IMG/VR virus record: IMGVR_UViG_3300028610_000454
Location: 1-46,785 of that record
DNA from: a virus
DNA: 46,785 nt
Strand: one strand, 5' to 3'
How positions within the stretch are numbered: the first letter of the stretch is position 1; the number at the start of each line of letters is the position of its first letter. The notes beneath the pieces are model-generated. The model saw nothing but the letters and a program-made list of their open reading frames with translations. It was not told the origin of the DNA and searched no databases. Below, one piece after another: positions 6,238-13,408 of this stretch. Both the position numbers and the translations under genes were made by a program.

Positions 6238-6908
6238 TTTGGGGACTCCATTGGAAATAACGGTTGTTGACCTTGTTTCTGTTCTTTTACGGGAACACCG
6301 GTATCGACAGCCTCAAGCCTCTGGCGGGCTATCTCACAGTATTTCTCGGATATGTCTATGCCGATGTAACGCCTGCCTAACATCTTGGCTGCTACGCAAG
6401 TTGTACCAGAGCCACAGAAGGGGTCGAGAATGATGTCATTGGGGTCTGATGCTCGCTCAATTAGCCATAATGCCCAATGGACAGGCTTTGGACAGGGATG
6501 CCCATTGCTGAAATCGGTTGGTGTACATTGAAAAAAGTCGTGCATATATAGTTGGTTTTTATTCCTGCCATATACAAGAAGGGGCTCCCAATCATTAAAG
6601 CCGATGTAGCCCGAGCATCCCGTACTGCCTTTATGCCAACAAACAAGCCAGTCCGGTGGCAATGCTTTATATATCCAAGATAGACGGTTAATTTGACAGG
6701 ATGGCATTATAGTCATACGCCCAACTCGATTCATTTCCGGCACAGCATCCATAAACATATCAAACCAATTTTGCTCTGTGTCATCGTAAATATCATAATC
6801 CACACCTACTCCATACGGCGGGTCAGTCAACACCAAATCCACACAGTTATCCAGCCAGTCTTTCATAACCTTTAAGCAGTCGCCTTGTATGATGGTATTT
6901 ACTTGCAT
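6234..6908 (-). CDS. DNA adenine/cytosine-N4 methyltransferase, beta-type, 224 aa
   Basis: Catalytic motif DPPY at residues 29-32 (LVLTDPPYG), with the AdoMet-binding DPFCGSGTT at 162-170 and the following helix RRYIGIDISEKYCEIARQRL. Motif IV before motif I is the beta-class order. There is no restriction partner, so it is an orphan methylase that may protect phage DNA from host restriction or mark it for replication or packaging. It overlaps the upstream gene by 10 nt. Length is normal for compact phage methylases. Confidence 0.92.
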   Translation of the reverse strand: MQVNTIIQGDCLKVMKDWLDNCVDLVLTDPPYGVGVDYDIYDDTEQNWFDMFMDAVPEMNRVGRMTIMPSCQINRLSWIYKALPPDWLVCWHKGSTGCSGYIGFNDWEPLLVYGRNKNQLYMHDFFQCTPTDFSNGHPCPKPVHWALWLIERASDPNDIILDPFCGSGTTCVAAKMLGRRYIGIDISEKYCEIARQRLEAVDTGVPVKEQKQGQQPLFPMESPK

Positions 6909-7162
6909 CGCTCGTCGCCTTCGTGTTCTTTACAGACTCGTGGTTTTGCTTCGTAGCCATATATTTCGTGGATTCCACACACAGCTTTTCCCTTATCGTC
7001 ATAGCTTAACATCTCACAAGGTAAGCCGTTATCTTCGTGGTCATCATTATTGGCTATCGCATTAAGTTCTGGAAAAACTGAATAATTACCGTTCTTCCAG
7101 AATGTCCGACCAACGTCTATGCAACAATTTCCACATCTATTACGAGTATTTTCTTGCATCAT
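6899..7162 (-). CDS. YkgJ-like Cys-cluster (zinc/iron-chelating) protein, 87 aa
   Basis: The cysteine pattern RCGNCCIDVGRTFW...PCEMLSYDDKGKAVCGIHEIYGYEAKPRVCKEHEG matches the CxxCC...PC...C.IH....KP..C layout of the YkgJ / zinc- or iron-chelating family. Probably a metal-cluster protein. Coupled by ATGA to the nuclease upstream. Confidence 0.7.
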   Translation of the reverse strand: MMQENTRNRCGNCCIDVGRTFWKNGNYSVFPELNAIANNDDHEDNGLPCEMLSYDDKGKAVCGIHEIYGYEAKPRVCKEHEGDERCK

Positions 7163-7539
7163 TCTTTCAATTCTACGAGTTTACGTTTCAGCACTTCAAG
7201 CCATTCTGACAATACAGGTAATGGGATATGTTTTGTTGGTTGTCGGCGTACCAATTGCAAATAGCCATACCTGACAGGAAACTTATCTCTAAACCAGTTT
7301 TCGGCGTCAATAGGATTAGCGTGCCAAAACCTATGACAACCATTACACAAAACAAGGCTATTTAGTAAGTCCCAACGCATTTTGTGGCTTGTGCGGCTAT
7401 ATATGTGCGCCCAGTGGCAACCCTGTGGCTTTGGCTTACCGCTACATCGTTGACAAGTATAATCATCTCGTAGCTTGATTACCTGTGCAGTTGTCTTGTC
7501 GAGTTTAGCTACTATCTTTTGACGTTCCGTTTTTGCCAT
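7159..7539 (-). CDS. NinG (Rap)-like HNH recombination nuclease, 126 aa
   Basis: CQRCSGKPKPQGCHWAHIYSR...MRWDLLNSLVLCNGCHRFWHANP...WFRDKFPVRYGYLQL is the zinc-HNH core of NinG/Rap, the lambda-type Holliday/branch nuclease. It is smaller than lambda NinG (about 200 aa) but has all the metal-binding Cys/His and the HNH histidine. With the SSB-like gene it forms a recombination set. Its mRNA leader (7540-7708) is highly structured. Confidence 0.82.
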   Translation of the reverse strand: MAKTERQKIVAKLDKTTAQVIKLRDDYTCQRCSGKPKPQGCHWAHIYSRTSHKMRWDLLNSLVLCNGCHRFWHANPIDAENWFRDKFPVRYGYLQLVRRQPTKHIPLPVLSEWLEVLKRKLVELKE

Positions 7540-7708
7540 CCTTGACCTTCCTTAAATAAGAGGCAGAGGCACGAGTCAGTCTCATCCGCCCCTGCCCTAA
7601 GAAGTAGTATTGTGGCTGGCGGGCAGTTGGTTCTGCTTACCGACTTGTAGTTTACATTTCTACTCTACGGCTTAAGGCTACCACGCCACCGCCAGCTTTA
7701 TTCACTTG
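7540..7708 (-). promoter_or_regulatory. Structured leader upstream of the NinG-like gene, cloverleaf-like
   Basis: On minus: a closing stem GCTGGCGG (7696-7689) with CCGCCAGC (7622-7615) encloses arms GGC-loop GTGGTA-GCC, CCG..GTAG/CTAC..CGG, and GCAG-AACCAA-CTGC. This is a four-armed shape resembling a tRNA, but the T loop does not match TTCRANY. A second strong hairpin follows (7596-7588 with 7570-7562, 9 bp with one G-U). Then comes AAGGAAGG and the gene start. Not a recognised riboswitch. Confidence 0.5.
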
Positions 7709-7906
7709 TCAACATCCGTGTTGTTTCACAATTTCAGGGTCGTACTTTATGCCGATACGCTTGGCCATTGCTTTGGCATTGCGGACGGCAGCTTGTTTGG
7801 TGCTCCACGATTTGTCTCCGTACATAAGACGTTTTCTACCCTCGAAAATTCCTACGTGGTAATCGCCAATACAATTTAATCCTACTTTCACTCGTACATT
7901 TTTCAT
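7709..7906 (-). CDS. Hypothetical protein, 65 aa
   Basis: Basic small protein (VKVGLNCIGDYHVGIFEGRKRL...KQAAVRNAKAMAKRIGIKYD) with a likely beta-beta-alpha (double-stranded-RNA-binding-like) layout. That fold is only a guess from the pattern. AAAGGAAAAACCTT precedes the ATG. Confidence 0.68.
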   Translation of the reverse strand: MKNVRVKVGLNCIGDYHVGIFEGRKRLMYGDKSWSTKQAAVRNAKAMAKRIGIKYDPEIVKQHGC

Positions 7907-7919
7907 AAGGTTTTTCCTT

Positions 7920-8177
7920 TCAAACTGAGTCCAAATGTTTATAGATACTCTGATACCCGTTCAATTGCGCCTTCAACGCTTCAAGGTTGCTGATACAAGC
8001 TTTATAATCACTATCAGCTATTTCTTTTTCTTCTAGAAAATCAGCGCACATACCCTTAGCTATGGCTTTCCTTATAGTTATTGGGGGTTGTTTGTACGTT
8101 TTTCCAGCAAGCTCATAATTCTCAGCGTGGCCAAGAGTAGCAAGCGCAATCGCTAAATTCTTATCATACATTTTCAT
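7920..8177 (-). CDS. Hypothetical protein, 85 aa (possibly 122 aa from an ATA codon at 8288)
   Basis: Helical protein (NLAIALATLGHAENYELAGKTY). The ATG at 8177 has AAGG 8 nt upstream and is a workable start. The same frame is, however, open and coding-like for 37 more codons (ADKPEIQIREIIKKLVKEI, then GDFRREIEIKGKAKAKA) back to an ATA at 8288 with AAGGG 7 nt upstream, with no ATG/GTG/TTG. Without this extension 8178-8298 would be an unexplained gap. Compare the ATT candidate at 3494. Confidence 0.65.
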   Translation of the reverse strand: MKMYDKNLAIALATLGHAENYELAGKTYKQPPITIRKAIAKGMCADFLEEKEIADSDYKACISNLEALKAQLNGYQSIYKHLDSV

Positions 8178-8298
8178 AGCTTTAGCCTTAGCCTTGCCCT
8201 TAATCTCAATCTCACGGCGAAAATCACCTATCTCTTTTACGAGCTTTTTGATTATTTCTCTTATTTGTATTTCTGGTTTATCGGCTATTGTTTTTCCC

Positions 8299-8955
8299 TT
8301 AAAAGGCTGGCTTACAACTACAATCTGGATACGGTTTTTTGCAATGTGGACATACCGTTATTTCTTCGTCTGGGTCAGGAATATTTGCAACATCTATGCC
8401 GGTTCGTATATAATCGACAAGCTCTGTAACGTAACTGAGTAAGGGTTTTCGGCCACTTCGTAACATCGCCTCTATAACCACCGCCCTTGCCATTCTATCA
8501 GCAGTTTCTGGCGTTACGGGATAAGCATAGGTATCTGGCATACGCATCTGGACGTTATTAGGGGCGTTCGTCGTCTGAGCGGGCGGTTGGGGGGCTTGCG
8601 GTGGTTGTGGCGGGGTCTGAGGGGCGTTGTAAGGGGCTGGTGGTGCATTGCTTGGTATTTGACTGACCTGCGCCCTATCATCCCAAAAGCCTGAATAGCC
8701 CGTATATGGCTGGCCTTTCTGGGTCTGGCCTTGATAGGATGATAAAGTAAACTGCTGTCTCATATTGAGTAATTGTGGCGTTGGCATATTTTGATTGTAA
8801 ATCCGAATGAGATGCTTTTCTCCATTATCATCCGTTATCTGGCACTTGCAGACCTGCTTTTGATTTTGATTTAGAGATACACCACCTATCTCATCGAATG
8901 TGCCAAACATCGTTACGTTTTGGCCGTTAGCACTTTTTACTTGTTGAAAATTCAT
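8299..8955 (-). CDS. SSB-like protein with Pro-rich linker and zinc-finger tail, 218 aa
   Basis: Residues 1-90 look like an OB fold (VTMFGTFDEIGGVSLNQN, KCQITDDNGEKHLIRIYN, FTLSSYQGQTQKGQPYTGYSGFW). A Pro/Ala/Gln-rich linker (about 95-135), a helical segment and a C-terminal CPHCKKPYPDCSC zinc finger follow. Likely a single-strand DNA-binding or annealing accessory protein. The start chosen (MNFQQVK) has GGAGAAAAC before it. Confidence 0.55.
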   Translation of the reverse strand: MNFQQVKSANGQNVTMFGTFDEIGGVSLNQNQKQVCKCQITDDNGEKHLIRIYNQNMPTPQLLNMRQQFTLSSYQGQTQKGQPYTGYSGFWDDRAQVSQIPSNAPPAPYNAPQTPPQPPQAPQPPAQTTNAPNNVQMRMPDTYAYPVTPETADRMARAVVIEAMLRSGRKPLLSYVTELVDYIRTGIDVANIPDPDEEITVCPHCKKPYPDCSCKPAF

Positions 8956-8966
8956 GTTTTCTCCTT

Positions 8967-9263
8967 TCAATTAAATTGTTTATTCCACTCTTCAAATTTA
9001 TCCTTATCAAAATCTAAAACCATTTTTTCTAAGGCTCTTTTGTTCTCAGCCAAATCTGAACCGTTTGTAAGTACAAGGTCGAAATCCCCATTAACTGTTT
9101 CGATTGTTTGTGAAACTACCCCCGACATTAATTGCTCACCTGTTAATCTTGCATCACACCCAACAATCTCTTGATATTTTTCTTTGCACTTATCATCAAC
9201 TTTTAATTCGTGTTGGACTTGTCGGCCATTAGGTCTCATAAATTGTGTAACTTGAACTATCAT
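8967..9263 (-). CDS. Hypothetical protein, 98 aa
   Basis: Mixed fold (QVTQFMRPNGRQVQHELKV...CDARLTGEQLMSGVVSQTIE). Located between the SSB-like gene and a long coiled-coil gene, so probably part of a DNA replication/recombination cassette. Family not recognised. Confidence 0.68.
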   Translation of the reverse strand: MIVQVTQFMRPNGRQVQHELKVDDKCKEKYQEIVGCDARLTGEQLMSGVVSQTIETVNGDFDLVLTNGSDLAENKRALEKMVLDFDKDKFEEWNKQFN

Positions 9264-9275
9264 TGATTATCCTTT

Positions 9276-10058
9276 CTAATAATTGATAGTAATGTGTGGA
9301 ATTTCCCCTGCTTTCATGTGGGCAACGATTGCCGAAGCACACGGGCCGACATCAACAAAATGAAGCAGCGCAGTGTATATGTCGTCCTCTATAGACTTCC
9401 GATGTTTTTTATTTGCTTTTCGCTGCGTCTCTATTGCTTCTTCGGCGGCTATATCTGCTAATCTTTCTTCCTCAGCCTCAGCTTCAGCCTTAGCCTTTTC
9501 CTCGGCTTCGATTCTGGCTTTTTCGACTTTTTCATCTGCGATGCGTTTTTCTTCCTCAACTTGCTTAAGCTTTTCCTGTTGCTCTTTTATAATGCGGTCG
9601 GCTGCTTCAGCCGCTTCCAACCGCGCTTTTTCTTTGGCCTCGTCTTTCTCTCTGGCTATCTTTTCTTCGGCTAATATAATCGCACGCTCTCTGGCCTCAA
9701 TTTCAGCTATTTTCATAGCTTCAGCTTCTTCTTTTGCCCTAAGCACCGCCATAGATTTTGCGACTACTTCGGCCTCAATAACATCGAGCGGTTCTTTATG
9801 AACTTTAATCATTTTATCAACTTCGCCTGTATATTCATTCTTTTTAGCATCTAACTTTCTGCCAAATGCTAATGCCTCAGCTTTAGCCTCTTTGTGGACT
9901 TCGCTGATTTTGCCTTTGACTTTGCGGAGCTTAGATATATGACTCCTTGCCTGCTTTGAGCCTTCTTTATCTGCATAATTAAAGACTAATTTATCATTTT
10001 CGACTTTGTATTCGGCGATTGTTGCCGCTACTTCATCAAATACTGCTAATTCATTCAT
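9276..10058 (-). CDS. Long coiled-coil protein, 260 aa
   Basis: After a 60-residue N-terminal domain (MNELAVFDEVAATIAEYK), residues about 70-220 are an Ala/Glu/Lys-rich coiled coil with very low complexity. A short C-terminal domain (KSIEDDIYTALLHFVDVG) closes the protein. The chosen ATG at 10058 overlaps the upstream stop; a longer in-frame start at 10139 would overlap that gene far more. Similar helical proteins sit beside recombination genes in many phages, but the role here is unproven. Confidence 0.72.
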   Translation of the reverse strand: MNELAVFDEVAATIAEYKVENDKLVFNYADKEGSKQARSHISKLRKVKGKISEVHKEAKAEALAFGRKLDAKKNEYTGEVDKMIKVHKEPLDVIEAEVVAKSMAVLRAKEEAEAMKIAEIEARERAIILAEEKIAREKDEAKEKARLEAAEAADRIIKEQQEKLKQVEEEKRIADEKVEKARIEAEEKAKAEAEAEEERLADIAAEEAIETQRKANKKHRKSIEDDIYTALLHFVDVGPCASAIVAHMKAGEIPHITINY

Positions 10059-10531
10059 TTGTTCTCCTTTCGTTTGAGGGTCATAATCATCTGGCCGAGC
10101 TTGCGCCAGATTTCTTCGGCTTCGGCTAATGTATGCCAATTGCCTGCTATATGAATGGGTGCGTGTGGAAATTCTTTTGTGTTAATCTTGTATTCGTGTA
10201 CATCAAACTTAAAATACCATAAGTCCTTCTTCATAAGGCCGAAGATGTTGCCGAAAATGATATATTCCTCAAAATGCTTCTTAGCATAGCTGCTTCCATC
10301 AGTAAGGCCATCTTGATATTGTGGTTCAAGTTCTCCTTTTGGAGTTTTTATTACTATAAACTTATTAAATTTATCACAGCTATCTCTCGTAGTTACTCCA
10401 AAATCCCCCTGCCGAAGTTTCGGTTTTTCGGACTCTACGAGTTGTTCCAATAGCTTTATGATATTGTTCTTAATTGTTGTTTCAGCAACCCTGGCTCGTA
10501 CTAATCCCTGTTCGATTTCTTCTTTGTTCAT
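10055..10531 (-). CDS. Hypothetical protein, 158 aa
   Basis: N-terminal helix (MNKEEIEQGLVRARVAETTIKN), central beta-rich part, then a helical tail (NWHTLAEAEEIWRKLGQMIM). GGAGATAGACA gives the start. Overlaps the next upstream gene by 50 nt. No family recognised. Confidence 0.7.
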   Translation of the reverse strand: MNKEEIEQGLVRARVAETTIKNNIIKLLEQLVESEKPKLRQGDFGVTTRDSCDKFNKFIVIKTPKGELEPQYQDGLTDGSSYAKKHFEEYIIFGNIFGLMKKDLWYFKFDVHEYKINTKEFPHAPIHIAGNWHTLAEAEEIWRKLGQMIMTLKRKENK

Positions 10532-10658
10532 TGTCTATCTCCTTTTCTATCTGTTCTTTGGCCCTTGCCCATTGTCGCATTAAACTTTTCTGGACGTAGC
10601 GGTGGAATTGCTCTTGGTCTTCGTCTGATAAATTTGAGATTTCATCGTAAGTTGGCAT
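10482..10658 (-). CDS. Hypothetical helical protein, 58 aa
   Basis: Starts at ATG 10658, which overlaps the preceding stop as TAATG. Begins MPTYDEISNLSDEDQEQFHRYV, a charged helical protein. A longer in-frame start to 10799 would run across the upstream gene in another frame and is rejected. Confidence 0.65.
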   Translation of the reverse strand: MPTYDEISNLSDEDQEQFHRYVQKSLMRQWARAKEQIEKEIDNEQRRNRTGISTSQGC

Positions 10659-10858
10659 TATATTTGTACCTCTATAGCTTCTGCCCAACATTCTTCGTGA
10701 TAACCTGTTTTGTAAACTCTGGTTAGTGTATCGTGCGATGATTCTTTGATTCTTAGGGCAATAATTCGCTCTCTGATTTTCCCACCGCACCATAGACATT
10801 TAACTCTTTCGATTATCGGCACAGTTAAATGATTTTTTGATATAGCAACGCCTTTCAT
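10658..10858 (-). CDS. Small zinc-ribbon-like protein, 66 aa
   Basis: CLWCGGKI near residue 21 and HEECWAEA near the end supply Cys/His ligands for one zinc site. Ends in TAATG overlap with the next gene. No function known. Confidence 0.68.
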   Translation of the reverse strand: MKGVAISKNHLTVPIIERVKCLWCGGKIRERIIALRIKESSHDTLTRVYKTGYHEECWAEAIEVQI

Positions 10859-10861
10859 TTT

Positions 10862-11056
10862 TTATCCCCTCATCCTCTTTAAGAAGTCCCGTCTCAATTC
10901 ATCGGCTGACGGGCGTTTGTAATAAACGGGCGTTATGCCTGGTATCGTTGTAAATTCGTCTATGTAAAAGCCGAGTTGATGGCTACGCCGGAACCGCTCC
11001 ATTCTGGATTCGATTGTGTCTCTGTCGGTTAATCTGTCTCGTATGCGTTGGCTCAT
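10862..11056 (-). CDS. Hypothetical basic protein, 64 aa
   Basis: Arg-rich N-terminus (MSQRIRDRLTDRDTIESRME) and a C-terminal SADELRRDFLKRMRG helix. ATGA overlap with the upstream 39-aa gene supports the start. Confidence 0.65.
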   Translation of the reverse strand: MSQRIRDRLTDRDTIESRMERFRRSHQLGFYIDEFTTIPGITPVYYKRPSADELRRDFLKRMRG

Positions 11057-11172
11057 TGTTTCCTCTGCTTTCTTTTCTTCAAATGCCGCCGAACAGATTT
11101 TGCACAGGCCGTTAGGTCATTCAGTTCCTCAAGAGTTTTGTCCATTGCAGCTATTAGCTTTTTGTGGGTCAT
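11053..11172 (-). CDS. Small basic protein, 39 aa
   Basis: Begins MTHKKLIAAMDKTLEELNDL and ends in a Lys/Arg-rich tail. Both ends are fused to neighbours (TAATG at the start, ATGA at the end), which supports it as a real coupled gene despite its size. Confidence 0.6.
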   Translation of the reverse strand: MTHKKLIAAMDKTLEELNDLTACAKSVRRHLKKRKQRKQ

Positions 11173-11465
11173 TATTTTGGTTCTCCCGATTCTTTCAGGG
11201 CTTGCTCAAAACCACAAGTACATTTATATCCTGCTGTGTTATATTTATAAGAAAGAGGACATCCTGAACCTTTTAAGTGTTGACCATATATCCGAAATGC
11301 TTCTACTAATTTCTCGCGGCTGTTTATTGCGGTAACGATGTAATCGGCTTCATCTTCTTTGAGGGAAAACGAAAGGAATAAGCCGTTAGCACTTTCGACA
11401 CGAAATAAATCTTCGTTCGCAAAATCAGGTTTTTTCTCTACTGGTAATTCAAAGGGTGGTTTCAT
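11172..11465 (-). CDS. Hypothetical protein with Cys pair, 97 aa
   Basis: Acidic N-terminal part (FRVESANGLFLSFSLKEDEAD) and a C-terminal KCTCGFEQAL. ATGA-type overlap with the 3D-domain gene. No family recognised. Confidence 0.68.
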   Translation of the reverse strand: MKPPFELPVEKKPDFANEDLFRVESANGLFLSFSLKEDEADYIVTAINSREKLVEAFRIYGQHLKGSGCPLSYKYNTAGYKCTCGFEQALKESGEPK

Positions 11466-11938
11466 TGCAACCTCACTTTTACTTTTAATTGCTGCCGACC
11501 AAAATTTATAGCTGCCTGATGTGTCGGGAAATACAAATCAAGTTTGTTGCCTTTGATTGCGCCGCCTCTGTCCAGAACCAGCACAACGCCGTAACCTGAA
11601 ACATCCATCACTGTCCCAAACGGATATTTAGATGGAGCAGCTACGAATTTATCGCCAAGTTGTATTTTATGACCGCTTGCCGTATATCCGTCAGCCCACT
11701 TCCCACAACAACAGGATTTTTTACAATATCCTGAGCAATTCATTAAAATCGTTTCATATTCGCCCTGTACCGACTTTTGGCCTATATCTGCCGACATTTC
11801 AGCCGTTTGGCCAAGCACCCCTTCTCGTGTGTTATTGGGGGCTTCTGGCTCTCTTGGCGGAATCGCTACCAAGCCCGTACAGAATCCAAACGCAAATAGC
11901 AGGATTCCCGATACTATGCTAAGTATTGAGTTCTTCAT
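11462..11938 (-). CDS. Membrane-anchored 3D-domain cell-wall hydrolase-like protein, 158 aa
   Basis: N-terminal hydrophobic segment about residues 6-26 (LSIVSGILLFAFGFCTGLVA) acts as a signal anchor. Residues about 65-158 fit the 3D (double-psi beta-barrel) domain of MltA/RpfB-type peptidoglycan enzymes: KSCCCGKWADGYTASGHKI, YPFGTVMDVSGYG, VLDRGGAIKGNKLDLYFPT. The last block contains the conserved Asp residues. Probably cleaves or remodels peptidoglycan, either as part of lysis or during infection. It lies in the early/middle operon rather than with late lysis genes. Confidence 0.82.
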   Translation of the reverse strand: MKNSILSIVSGILLFAFGFCTGLVAIPPREPEAPNNTREGVLGQTAEMSADIGQKSVQGEYETILMNCSGYCKKSCCCGKWADGYTASGHKIQLGDKFVAAPSKYPFGTVMDVSGYGVVLVLDRGGAIKGNKLDLYFPTHQAAINFGRQQLKVKVRLQ

Positions 11939-12344
11939 TTTCTTTGTCCTCGATTAGCTCAATATCCCTAAATCGTGATAAATTAACCCAATTATCACCT
12001 ATTTCAACTTCTGCCCCTGACTTATAAGAAAAAACAACCTTACTTTCAGATGTAGAACCCCAAACTCCGTGGCCTTTCACCTTATCCCCCGCAAACACAT
12101 CCTTGCCGTTCTTGTCTTTGGTTACGAAAGGATGAAGTGAATCATATTCGCATTCATCGTGTTCGTAATAAGAACTACCATAAGCAGGGCATTGAAAAGA
12201 GAATACTTTCCCGTTCCAAATAGAAATACAATAAGGACTAACATAAGAGCCATCTTCGTTTGAATAGACAAACTTTCCATCCTTGAATTCCAGATACCCT
12301 ACCGTCTTCCCGTCCTTCTTGAGTTTGAATAGATGTTCAGTCAT
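11919..12344 (-). CDS. YopX-like protein, 141 aa
   Basis: The segment KDKNGKDVFAGDKVKGHGVWG is the YopX core (DKNGKEIYEGDIV...). The N-terminal half is diverged. It forms a tandem with a clearer YopX protein directly upstream, so the pair probably arose by duplication. YopX proteins are widespread in phages with no settled role. Confidence 0.65.
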   Translation of the reverse strand: MTEHLFKLKKDGKTVGYLEFKDGKFVYSNEDGSYVSPYCISIWNGKVFSFQCPAYGSSYYEHDECEYDSLHPFVTKDKNGKDVFAGDKVKGHGVWGSTSESKVVFSYKSGAEVEIGDNWVNLSRFRDIELIEDKENEELNT

Positions 12345-12762
12345 TTTCTTTCCCCATTAGTTTTGGCGTTGTGTGGATGTCGCCGATGATTTCGTAGCTG
12401 TTCCCGTAATATATCGGCGCGTGCTTCTGGTCAATAATATCAGCTATATATTTTTTTCGGTGAGCGTCGTAAAACTTGAACCAGCTAAATCCTGCAAGAG
12501 ACCACTCTATTCTATACAAATCTCCAGTCCAACCACCGTCCTCATTCTTTACTATATCCCCCTCATATATCTCTTTGCCGTTCTTGTCCTTGAGGCCGGT
12601 GTATTGCATAATAGTAGAAATCAAACAAGGAATGTCAGGAGTTGCTTTTACGTAAAATACATCACAACTTTCGTCCCAATTCCCTATTTCATCTAATCCA
12701 AATTTTGGTAAACCATATAGCTTATCCAGCGCCATCGCTCTAAACTTTATCTCTCTACTCAT
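12337..12762 (-). CDS. YopX family protein, 141 aa
   Basis: MSREIKFRAMALDKLYGL, QYTGLKDKNGKEIYEGDIV and a C-terminal NSYEIIGDIHTTPKLM match the full YopX domain in order. Full length for the family. Coupled by ATGA overlap to a 36-aa gene upstream. Confidence 0.9.
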   Translation of the reverse strand: MSREIKFRAMALDKLYGLPKFGLDEIGNWDESCDVFYVKATPDIPCLISTIMQYTGLKDKNGKEIYEGDIVKNEDGGWTGDLYRIEWSLAGFSWFKFYDAHRKKYIADIIDQKHAPIYYGNSYEIIGDIHTTPKLMGKEND

Positions 12763-12869
12763 CTGTTGTTTCTCCTTGCTTTATTCAATCGCCGAAGGTC
12801 TCTGCGGCTGCCAGTCTCGGCTAACCGTTTGCAAGCCTTCTCGACATTAGACTGTTTGGGTTTCTTCAT
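12759..12869 (-). CDS. Small basic protein, 36 aa
   Basis: Begins MKKPKQSNVEKACKRLAETG and ends ARRNNR, overlapping the YopX start as ATGA. Very basic, possibly nucleic-acid binding. Small size keeps confidence moderate. Confidence 0.55.
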   Translation of the reverse strand: MKKPKQSNVEKACKRLAETGSRRDLRRLNKARRNNR

Positions 12870-12877
12870 TGGGAGCC

Positions 12878-13300
12878 TTAGTTCCAAGTTTGATGTTTTT
12901 CTGCGATATGCTCTAATCCGTCATATTCTTCAACTTGCCAATCTATATTGTCAGGTATCTCTATAATTTTAAGGGAAGCACAATGTCCATTTGCTTTTGC
13001 TTTGAGTAGTTTGATTGTTTCAATTAAAGCAGTGTCAGTACGCTCAATATCACTTGGTGAGAAATAGCTATCTTCCTCGTAGTATTTACCATCCCTGAGA
13101 GGTTTTTTGGAGTAATGGATAACAAATACATCTTCTGTGCCATCGTAGGAAACTTTGGGTGCGTGGAAGTCTAAATTACCCGCTTCATTTCTTCCGTCAA
13201 CAAAGGCGTAGAGCTTTATGCCTTTTATCTCTGCGTATTTCATTACGCCTTTATAACTTAAGCCAAAACCGCCAAATTTATCATTTATAACAATATTCAT
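12878..13300 (-). CDS. Phage hypothetical protein, 140 aa
   Basis: Begins MNIVINDKFGGFGLSYKG and ends EEYDGLEHIAEKHQTW, a pattern recurrent in phage proteins of unknown function. AAAGGAAAATGAATA precedes the ATG. A structured leader with a GC-rich closing stem lies immediately upstream. Confidence 0.78.
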   Translation of the reverse strand: MNIVINDKFGGFGLSYKGVMKYAEIKGIKLYAFVDGRNEAGNLDFHAPKVSYDGTEDVFVIHYSKKPLRDGKYYEEDSYFSPSDIERTDTALIETIKLLKAKANGHCASLKIIEIPDNIDWQVEEYDGLEHIAEKHQTWN

Positions 13301-13309
13301 TATTCATTT

Positions 13310-13402
13310 TCCTTTCAAAAAGGGGCGGCGGTGTCAGCGACAAGCTGATAATCCCTTTCCACGGCGTTATATCTGGCCTCCTTTCCATTCGCACCGCCAC
13401 CT
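13310..13402 (-). promoter_or_regulatory. Structured leader with GC-rich closing stem
   Basis: On minus, GGTGGCGGTG (13401-13392) pairs with CACCGCCGCC (13333-13324), nine of ten positions, enclosing a TCAGC-TTGTC-GCTGA hairpin and a GGC/GCC pair. TGGAAAGG appears twice in the junction. CCTTTTTG and the ribosome site follow directly after the 3' arm. It has a three-way-junction layout; not a riboswitch I recognise. Confidence 0.5.
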
Positions 13403-13408
13403 TTTAAT

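Noticed and set aside
9373-9801. Ser/Ala-rich plus-strand ORF
   Set aside because: Antisense of the low-complexity coiled-coil gene; composition follows from its codons.
10659-10799. Upstream extension of the gene at 10482-10658
   Set aside because: Would overlap the zinc-ribbon gene in another frame; TAATG coupling fixes the start at 10658.
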